Assembly (NCBI GenBank): GCA_003170115.1
Contig: PMZS01000312.1
Coordinates: 1-11,272 of the forward strand
Reading direction: 5' to 3'
Source of the DNA: Spirochaetaceae bacterium
Lineage (GTDB): Bacteria; Spirochaetota; Spirochaetia; SZUA-6; Fen-1364
DNA: 11,272 bases
Part shown: positions 6,032-11,272 of the stretch, piece by piece
Layout: each line of letters begins with the position of its first letter
Position numbering within the stretch: the stretch's first letter is position 1
Translations under genes and position numbers: made by a program
The notes under the pieces: model-generated
Told to the model about the DNA's origin: nothing
The model's database searches: none
The model's input: only the letters and a program-made list of their open reading frames with translations

Positions 6032-7338
6032 GGGCGGGTGATCTCCTCCAGCAGGCGCGGGCCGGGCAGGACCTTCTGCTCGGAGAAGGCGAAGGCGCTT
6101 TCCATGAGCGCGCATGCTTCGGCAGTCTTCACCTCATCGTCCCCATGCACGAGGCACAGCTCGTCGCCCGGGTCCACCCGGTCCCCCTGGGACCGCGAGA
6201 GCGTGATCCCGACTCCTGGCAGCACCCGATCCTCCTTCCGCGATCGCCCGGCGCCCAGGATCACGGATGCAACGCCTGTCTTGTACGCGTCTATCCTGCG
6301 GACAAATCCACCTGAGGCCGCCGTAACCTGTTTCACCACGGACGCGCGCGGCCCTCTCTCGGGATGGAGCAGGACTTCGGTGTCCCCTCCCTGGAACTCG
6401 ACGTTCCTGAGGAAGAGCTCCCACGCGCTTCCGTCACGCAGCCGCTCGCGAGCAAGTGCCTCACCTTCCCGCGGGTTCCTGGATACGCCGCCGAGTGCGA
6501 GCATCCAGCCTGCCTGTTGAACGGTGAGGTCCACCTCGTCCCGCGGCCCCCTCCCCTGCAGACAATCGATGCATTCCCGGACCTCGAGAAAATTTCCAAT
6601 CGCAAGGCCCAGGGGCTGGTCCATATCGGTGATGAGCGCCGCGACGTTCCGCTCCAGGCCTGCCCCCGTGGCAACAAGGGAATGAGCGAGGGCGCGCGCC
6701 TGCTCCCGATCCTTCATGAAAGCCCCCGAGCCCGTCTTCACGTCCATCAGGAGAGCCTGGGCACCCTCAGCGAACTTCTTCGACATGATGCTCGCGGTGA
6801 TCAGGGGAATGGACTCCACGGTGCCGGTGACATCTCTCAACGCGTACATGCGCCTGTCCGCGGGGACCACGGTCTCGCTCTGACCGATCATCGCGAAGCC
6901 TATCCGCTCAAGCGCCGTGCGGAACCGCTCAGGGGAAAGATCGGTGCGGTAACCGGGGATCGATTCCAGCTTGTCGAGGGTTCCACCCGTGTGCCCCAGG
7001 GAACGCCCGCTCATCATGGGTACCCGCAATCCGCACGCGGCGGCAAGCGGGGCCAGGACAAGGGATATCTTGTCCCCGACACCTCCGGTGGAATGCTTGT
7101 CCACCAGGGGCCCGGGAATCCTTCCCAGGTCCATGACGTCCCCCGAGTCGATCATCGCGCGCGTGAGGCGCGCCGTTTCCGCCGGCGTCATCCCCTTCAG
7201 CACGATCGCCATGAGCAACGAGGAAAACTGGTAATCGGGGATGTCGCCGGTGGAGAAGCCCCGTACCAGGAAATCGATTTCCTGCGGCGCCAGCTCCGCG
7301 CCATCCCGCTTCTTGATGATCAGGTCGACAACCCTCAC
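6028..7338 (-). CDS. Pyrimidine-nucleoside/thymidine phosphorylase
   Basis: This enzyme splits pyrimidine nucleosides with phosphate into base and (deoxy)ribose-1-phosphate in nucleoside salvage. It has 436 residues, the normal length. DKHSTGGVGDK (80-90) binds phosphate and SGRSLGHTGGTLDKLES (110-126) is the family signature. R168, S183 and K187 match the base-binding Arg, Ser and Lys of E. coli DeoA with a constant offset of three. Overall it looks closer to broad-specificity PyNP (IMSKK, TGSGAFMK, QPLGLAIGN), yet position 108 is Met as in DeoA rather than the Lys of PyNP, so the symbol is left open. The GTG at 7338 overlaps the thpR stop as GTGA; the protein start MRVVDLIIKK is typical of the family. 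It is third in the recO operon. Confidence 0.93.
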   Translation of the reverse strand: MRVVDLIIKKRDGAELAPQEIDFLVRGFSTGDIPDYQFSSLLMAIVLKGMTPAETARLTRAMIDSGDVMDLGRIPGPLVDKHSTGGVGDKISLVLAPLAAACGLRVPMMSGRSLGHTGGTLDKLESIPGYRTDLSPERFRTALERIGFAMIGQSETVVPADRRMYALRDVTGTVESIPLITASIMSKKFAEGAQALLMDVKTGSGAFMKDREQARALAHSLVATGAGLERNVAALITDMDQPLGLAIGNFLEVRECIDCLQGRGPRDEVDLTVQQAGWMLALGGVSRNPREGEALARERLRDGSAWELFLRNVEFQGGDTEVLLHPERGPRASVVKQVTAASGGFVRRIDAYKTGVASVILGAGRSRKEDRVLPGVGITLSRSQGDRVDPGDELCLVHGDDEVKTAEACALMESAFAFSEQKVLPGPRLLEEITRP

Positions 7339-7916
7339 GCGGGCGCTCTCTGGAACGGAATGGTTTTCAGCGGCACATATCGCGCACCCCCCGCGCCGAG
7401 GAGAGACTGGAAGAGCACGCACTCGGTGATCAGAAACTCACCCGACGGAATCTTCACCGCCTGAGCCCAGTGCGTGCTGAGGGGCGCCGAGCCCGAACGG
7501 GCCACGGTGAGATGGGGAGAAAACCCCCGGGCGTCAGGGGACCACTGGCAGAGGGGACCATCGGCCTGCCGCAGCGGCTGCATCTTCTCGGTGAACAGTT
7601 TCAAGAATGCGCGCATCTCCTCGACGCCTTCCTGCAGGCCGATCCAGAGAACGCGCGGGGCGCCCGACTTCGGGAAGAACCCGGGCTCGCCCAGGCGCGC
7701 GCGGATGACCGGCCATCGAAGCTCGGGATCATCGAATAATGGAGAGAAGCCGGAGATTTTCTCTTCCGGAATTTCTCCGAAAAAGTGAAGAGTCAGATGC
7801 ATGCTTTCCTGGGGCACCCATCTGGCCTTTGGCGCGAGGGTCCGCGCGGATGAGAAGGCGCTTCCGATCCCCGCCGCAATGCCGGACGGGAGCGGGAGCG
7901 CGGCAAACACCCTCAC
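7335..7916 (-). CDS. thpR: RNA 2',3'-cyclic phosphodiesterase (2H family)
   Basis: A 193-residue 2H phosphoesterase, historically called 2'-5' RNA ligase, expected to open 2',3'-cyclic phosphates on RNA ends to 2'-phosphates. Both HxT motifs are intact: HLTL (40-43), followed by HFFG, and HLTV (135-138). The start MRVFAALPLP is the usual family beginning. The GTG at 7916 overlaps the recO stop as GTGA and has GAGG (7925-7928) 8 bases upstream. The reading frame continues further upstream, but only inside recO. Its physiological RNA substrate is not known in most bacteria, and the neighbouring repair genes do not settle it. Confidence 0.93.
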   Translation of the reverse strand: MRVFAALPLPSGIAAGIGSAFSSARTLAPKARWVPQESMHLTLHFFGEIPEEKISGFSPLFDDPELRWPVIRARLGEPGFFPKSGAPRVLWIGLQEGVEEMRAFLKLFTEKMQPLRQADGPLCQWSPDARGFSPHLTVARSGSAPLSTHWAQAVKIPSGEFLITECVLFQSLLGAGGARYVPLKTIPFQRAPA

Positions 7917-8668
7917 CGTCCCGACCTCACCCAGGGGATCGAAGCGAGCGAGCCTTCCAGGACGGACTGGACCATGCCAAGAAGCGTGTCCCGCAGCGCC
8001 GCGCGGGAGCCCTCGTCCAAAGTGACCACCACCGCCCGTGCGAGCGGCATCTCCCGGGTAGCGCCGAGGTAGCGCAATGCACCCTGCGGAAGCGGCGCGC
8101 CTGTGTGCAGGCCGCAGGCGGCGCACAGGAGCGCGTGCGAACGCGGCGTGTACCAGGCCGGACCGCGTTCCCCCAGAGGGGCCCCGCAGGAGTCGCAGCA
8201 TTCGATGTCGGGCTGGTACCCCGCGAGTGAGAGGAACCTCCAGAGAAACTGCATGGTGACGTACGATTCCAGGGCGGGTTCAGCGCGCTCCAGTATCTCC
8301 AGTGATTCTCGGAAAAGGCCGAACAGACCGCCGGTCATTTCACCGGCGCCGAAGGATTTCTGAATGACTTCCGCCCAGAGAGAGGCGGCAGCCAGCCGGG
8401 AAAGGTCCCCCTGGAGGCCTTCGAAAGAGGCATGAATCTCCAGCTCGGTCACCTTGTAACTTTTCCTGACGGGGTTGTGATAGAGCTGGACGGCTGACCA
8501 GGTGAACGGCTCGCTGCCCAGCCGCAGCCGGCTCTGCGATTTGTACGCGCCGTAGGCGATTGCGGTGATGAGCCCCAGGTCCGCGGTCAGGAGTGACAGG
8601 CTCTTGTGGAACTCCCCGATTCGCTCCCGCCGAATGACGATTGCCTGGGTGCTGATGCTCCGGTACAT
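7913..8668 (-). CDS. recO: DNA repair protein RecO
   Basis: RecO anneals SSB-coated strands and, with RecR, loads RecA on gapped DNA. The 251 residues show the N-terminal OB-fold (about 1-80, TQAIVIRRERIGEFHKSLSLLT), a helical middle and a zinc-finger C-terminal part with C158-x-x-C161 and C182-x-x-C185. Length is typical. Two in-frame TGA codons directly upstream make the ATG at 8668 the first possible ATG start. No Shine-Dalgarno is visible and the promoter -10 box ends only 8 bases before the ATG, so translation may be leaderless. It is the first gene of the six-gene operon that also holds recJ. Confidence 0.95.
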   Translation of the reverse strand: MYRSISTQAIVIRRERIGEFHKSLSLLTADLGLITAIAYGAYKSQSRLRLGSEPFTWSAVQLYHNPVRKSYKVTELEIHASFEGLQGDLSRLAAASLWAEVIQKSFGAGEMTGGLFGLFRESLEILERAEPALESYVTMQFLWRFLSLAGYQPDIECCDSCGAPLGERGPAWYTPRSHALLCAACGLHTGAPLPQGALRYLGATREMPLARAVVVTLDEGSRAALRDTLLGMVQSVLEGSLASIPWVRSGR

Positions 8669-8676
8669 GCATGCTC

Positions 8677-8706
8677 ATCATACGGGAGAGACACCCGCCG
8701 TGGCAA
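8677..8706 (-). promoter_or_regulatory. Promoter of the recO operon
   Basis: On the minus strand, TTGCCA (8701-8706, 5 of 6) is followed by an 18-bp spacer and TATGAT (8677-8682, 5 of 6). Transcription should start within a base or two of the recO ATG at 8668. Confidence 0.7.
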
Positions 8707-8707
8707 G

Positions 8708-8743
8708 GCGATTGCGCCCGCGATTGAGCCTGCGAGTGCGGCC
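8708..8743. repeat. Three tandem 12-bp imperfect repeats between recO and lon promoters
   Basis: GCGATTGCGCCC (8708-8719), GCGATTGAGCCT (8720-8731) and GCGAGTGCGGCC (8732-8743) follow head to tail. The second and third each match the first at 10 of 12 positions. The array fills the space between the recO -35 (8701-8706) and the lon -35 candidate (8747-8752). It may be a multi-site operator; the GC-rich background makes chance possible. Confidence 0.5.
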
Positions 8744-8746
8744 GAC

Positions 8747-8775
8747 TTGACTGTGCCGCATTGCATACGTACCTT
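8747..8775 (+). promoter_or_regulatory. Candidate lon promoter
   Basis: TTGACT (8747-8752, 5 of 6) with a 17-bp spacer leads to TACCTT (8770-8775, 3 of 6). Position and -35 are good; the -10 is weak, which could mean regulation or a different sigma factor. I see no CIRCE element. Confidence 0.4.
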
Positions 8776-8799
8776 TCTCGAAACACCGGAGAAAGAAGA

Positions 8800-11139
8800 A
8801 TGAGCGACCACACGATTGTCCCTGCGGACCAGATACTGCCTGCGCGCCTGTTCGTCATCCCCCTGCACGGAAAGCCGATCTTCCCGGGGATTCTCACGCC
8901 CATGATGCTCCCCTCCGCGCAGGAAGCGGACACCGTGGAGAAGGCCATTGCGGCGGACAGCTTCATCGGCCTCGTCCTGGCAAAGTCGGAAGACGCGGAG
9001 AATCCCACGGCTTCGGATCTCTTCGAGACGGGCACCGCGGCCAAGATCGTGCGGCGGATCAACCTTCCCGACGGCGGGGTCAACATTTACATCTCCACGG
9101 TGAAGCGCTTCCACGTGATCAGGGTGCTGCAGGCCACCGCCCCGATCAGCGTCGCGGTTCAATACCTGGAGGACGAGAACTTCGACACGCAGGAGGCGAA
9201 GGCGCTCACGCGGGCGCTCATCAGCGAGATGAAGCAGGTGGCGGAGAACAACCCGTTGTTCTCCGAGGAGATGCGCCTGTCCATGGTGAACATCGACCAC
9301 CCGGGCAAGATCGCGGATTTCATCACCTCGATCCTCAACATCGACAGGGCGGAGCAGCAGCGGATTCTCGAGATGAATGACGTGCAGGCGCGGATGGAGT
9401 ACGTGCTCATTTTCATCAAGAAAGAACAGGAGCTGCTGAAGATCCAGAAAAAGATCCAGGATCAGCTGGGGGAGAAGATTTCCAAGAGCCAGAGGGAGTA
9501 CTTCCTGAAGGAGGAGCTGAAGGCGATCAAGACCGAGCTGGGCATGGCCGTGGACGCGAAATCCAGCGAATTCCAGCGGTTCAAGGACGCGGTGGAGAAG
9601 CTCGCGTTCGAGGGAGAGGTGAAGGAACAGGTCGAGCAGGAACTGGAGAAGTTCTCTCTCATGGAGCCGAGCTCCCCGGAGTTCACCGTCACCCGCAACT
9701 ACCTGGAGGCCATTATTGCGCTCCCGTGGAACGCCGAGTCGCAGGAATCGATCGATGTCGACAAGGCAATGGCAATCCTCGACGAGGACCACTACGGGCT
9801 GGATGACGTGAAACAGAGGATCGTCGAGTACCTTGCCGTCCGCAGGCTCAAGAAGGACAGCAAGGGCTCAATCATCTGCCTCGTCGGCCCCCCGGGTGTG
9901 GGCAAGACCTCCGTCGGCAAGTCGATTGCCCGCGCACTTGGCCGGCAGTTCTTCCGTTTCTCCGTGGGAGGAATGCGCGACGAGGCTGAGATCAAGGGGC
10001 ACCGAAGGACGTACATCGGCGCGATGCCCGGCAAGATCATCCAGGGTCTGAAGATCGTGAAGACGAAGAATCCAGTGTACATGATAGACGAGATCGACAA
10101 GCTGGGCGCGTCGTACCAGGGAGACCCTTCCTCCGCCCTGCTGGAGGTCCTGGACCCGGAGCAGAACGTCGCCTTCCGCGACTACTACCTCGACCTGCCT
10201 TTCGACATCTCGCACATCCTCTTCATCACCACGGCGAACACCCTGGACAGCATTCCCGCTCCGCTGCTGGACCGGATGGAGGTCATCCGGCTCTCCGGTT
10301 ACATCGACGCCGAGAAGGTCGCGATCGCGAAGCGCTACCTCATCCCCCGTTCCCTGGAGAAGGCCGGGCTCCCCCGCGGAGGCGTGAAATACGACTCAGG
10401 CGCGCTCCATGCTATTGCTGACGGCTACGCGCGTGAAGCGGGACTGCGCAACTTCGAAAAGGCGCTGGACCGGATCCACCGGAAGGTTGCCCGGAGCACG
10501 CTTTCTGAGGAAGTGAAGCTGCCCCTGTCGATGAAAAAGGACTCACTGGAGAAGTACCTCGGCAAGCCGGTGTTCCTCGACGAGGAAATGGCGGAGATCT
10601 CGAAGCCGGGGATGGCAACCGGATTGGCCTGGACACCTCTCGGAGGGGCGGTCCTCACAATCGAAGCAATGGCTAATTCCGGCAAGGAGGGCTTCAAGCT
10701 CACGGGCAAGCTTGGGGAGGTCATGCAGGAATCAGCGAGCATCGCCTATTCCTACGTGAGGCATATCTCCGGGCAGCATGGCGTGGACCCCGATTTCTGG
10801 GAGAAAAACCTGATCCATCTCCATGTTCCCGCCGGTGCCACTCCAAAAGACGGACCGTCGGCAGGAATCACCCTTGCCTCGGCTCTTCTCTCCCTTGCGA
10901 CCTCGAAGAAGCTGAAAAAATCCCTGGCGATGACAGGTGAGCTTTCGCTGGTCGGCAGGGTGCTGCCCATAGGCGGACTGAAGGAAAAAGTGATCGCGGC
11001 TCGCAGGAACCGGATCAGGCGGGTTATCTTTCCCAAGGGAAACGAAAGAGACCTCGACGAGATTCCCCAGCACGTCCGGGAAGGCCTTGCGTTCCATCCG
11101 GTGTCCACGATGGAAGAGGTCATCGAGCTGATCTTCTAA
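8800..11139 (+). CDS. lon: ATP-dependent protease Lon
   Basis: Lon unfolds and degrades damaged and regulatory proteins in the cytosol as a hexamer. The 779 residues cover the whole LonA layout: N-terminal substrate-binding domain (about 17-210), a coiled-coil region (about 215-300, rich in Lys/Glu/Gln), the AAA+ module and the protease domain. Walker A is GPPGVGKT (363-370, K369) and Walker B has D430-E431 in MIDEIDKL. The catalytic dyad is S687 in DGPSAG and K730 in GGLKEK, 43 residues apart as in E. coli. The ATG at 8800 has GGAGAAAG (8788-8795) in front; an in-frame TTG at 8761 lies in the promoter region and is rejected. The gene is single, divergent from recO, and overlaps the convergent gene at its stop codon by four bases. 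Confidence 0.97.
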   Translation: MSDHTIVPADQILPARLFVIPLHGKPIFPGILTPMMLPSAQEADTVEKAIAADSFIGLVLAKSEDAENPTASDLFETGTAAKIVRRINLPDGGVNIYISTVKRFHVIRVLQATAPISVAVQYLEDENFDTQEAKALTRALISEMKQVAENNPLFSEEMRLSMVNIDHPGKIADFITSILNIDRAEQQRILEMNDVQARMEYVLIFIKKEQELLKIQKKIQDQLGEKISKSQREYFLKEELKAIKTELGMAVDAKSSEFQRFKDAVEKLAFEGEVKEQVEQELEKFSLMEPSSPEFTVTRNYLEAIIALPWNAESQESIDVDKAMAILDEDHYGLDDVKQRIVEYLAVRRLKKDSKGSIICLVGPPGVGKTSVGKSIARALGRQFFRFSVGGMRDEAEIKGHRRTYIGAMPGKIIQGLKIVKTKNPVYMIDEIDKLGASYQGDPSSALLEVLDPEQNVAFRDYYLDLPFDISHILFITTANTLDSIPAPLLDRMEVIRLSGYIDAEKVAIAKRYLIPRSLEKAGLPRGGVKYDSGALHAIADGYAREAGLRNFEKALDRIHRKVARSTLSEEVKLPLSMKKDSLEKYLGKPVFLDEEMAEISKPGMATGLAWTPLGGAVLTIEAMANSGKEGFKLTGKLGEVMQESASIAYSYVRHISGQHGVDPDFWEKNLIHLHVPAGATPKDGPSAGITLASALLSLATSKKLKKSLAMTGELSLVGRVLPIGGLKEKVIAARRNRIRRVIFPKGNERDLDEIPQHVREGLAFHPVSTMEEVIELIF

Positions 11140-11272
11140 TTCCCTTCCAGGTCTTCCTTTTGCAGGAGGACGGCTCCCTCTCTCAATATCTCGAACGGCC
11201 GCCGGGTGATGTCGACCAGTGTCGATGGCGGGCCCGGCACCTGGTCACCGGCGTCATAGATCGCATCAACCT
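11136..11272 (-). CDS. C-terminal end of a Sua5/YrdC/TsaC-type L-threonylcarbamoyladenylate synthase (partial)
   Basis: The minus strand is open from the window edge to TAG at 11136-11138 and gives the last 44 residues. The pattern VDAIYDAGDQVPGPPSTLVD, then the stretch ending ILREGAV, is the conserved end of the YrdC domain (normally D-G-G-x-x-P-G-x-x-STVVD and ILRxGA). This enzyme makes the threonylcarbamoyl-AMP used for the t6A37 tRNA modification. No longer Sua5 C-terminal domain follows, so it is the short TsaC/YrdC type, or a fragment of one; the catalytic N-terminal part is outside the window. Its stop overlaps the lon stop on the opposite strand, with no terminator hairpin seen between them. 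Confidence 0.75.
   Translation of the reverse strand, partial: VDAIYDAGDQVPGPPSTLVDITRRPFEILREGAVLLQKEDLEGN

Noticed and set aside
6032..6115. Longer RecJ start 28 codons upstream
   Set aside because: The extension lies entirely inside the phosphorylase gene and is not RecJ-like; MKWNKPAID at 6031 with GGAGGAGA upstream fits the family.
7339..7422. ATG start 28 codons upstream for the phosphorylase
   Set aside because: The extension runs through thpR and has no similarity to the family, which begins at MRVVDLIIKK.
5540..7464. Two long plus-strand open frames (5540-6520 and 6364-7464) opposite recJ and the phosphorylase
   Set aside because: No recognisable domains or ribosome sites; the opposite strand holds well-conserved catalytic motifs throughout.
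8761..8799. Upstream TTG start extending Lon by 13 residues
   Set aside because: It overlaps the promoter candidate and lacks a ribosome site, whereas ATG 8800 has GGAGAAAG in front.
8587..9792. 401-codon open frame on the minus strand, antisense to the start of lon and to the recO-lon promoter region
   Set aside because: Composition is Leu/Asp/His/Arg-rich with no domain; it crosses both promoters and lies opposite conserved lon codons.
1..11272. Mobile element, CRISPR array, integrase site next to the tRNA, or novel defence system
   Set aside because: No transposase, integrase, spaced direct repeats or foreign-looking composition was seen; all genes are core functions. The half tRNA ends at the window edge and gives no sign of an attachment site.

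Overview
The window looks like housekeeping chromosome of a high-GC bacterium, most likely a member of the Spirochaetota. The best lineage clues are the S21 protein (motif IIREWKKREFFEKPS, close to spirochaete S21 as I recall it), an enlarged RecJ, and the overall gene set. The phylum assignment is inference. I see no mobile element, CRISPR array or defence island.

Left edge (1-167): the 5' half of an initiator tRNA-Met gene runs leftward. A divergent promoter region follows, in which the two -35 boxes lie in a near-perfect dyad. Positions 168-2486, plus strand: a three-gene polar amino-acid ABC transporter operon (substrate-binding lipoprotein, permease, ATPase) with overlapping genes. It ends at a hairpin (2511-2548) that can serve as a bidirectional terminator.

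Positions 2579-8668, minus strand: a compact six-gene operon read recO, thpR (RNA 2',3'-cyclic phosphodiesterase), pyrimidine/thymidine phosphorylase, recJ, secreted M23 peptidase, rpsU. The first five genes join through four-base GTGA or ATGA stop/start overlaps, and rpsU begins inside the end of the M23 gene. A good sigma-70-type promoter (8677-8706) sits so close to the recO ATG that the mRNA may be leaderless. RecO and RecJ belong to the same recombinational repair pathway (RecFOR/RecJ).

Positions 8669-8799 separate recO from lon and hold three tandem 12-bp imperfect repeats exactly between the two divergent promoter candidates. Lon protease (8800-11139, plus) is complete, with both ATPase and Ser/Lys protease sites. 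At the right edge a minus-strand reading frame is the C-terminal end of a Sua5/YrdC/TsaC-type tRNA-modification protein, and its stop codon overlaps that of lon.

The most unusual point is RecJ. Between its DHH motif and its GTxAD motif lies an extra block of about 140 residues. By eye this block follows the whole E. coli DnaQ (proofreading exonuclease) fold pattern but has lost nearly all catalytic residues, so it reads as a pseudo-exonuclease domain inserted in a RecJ nuclease.
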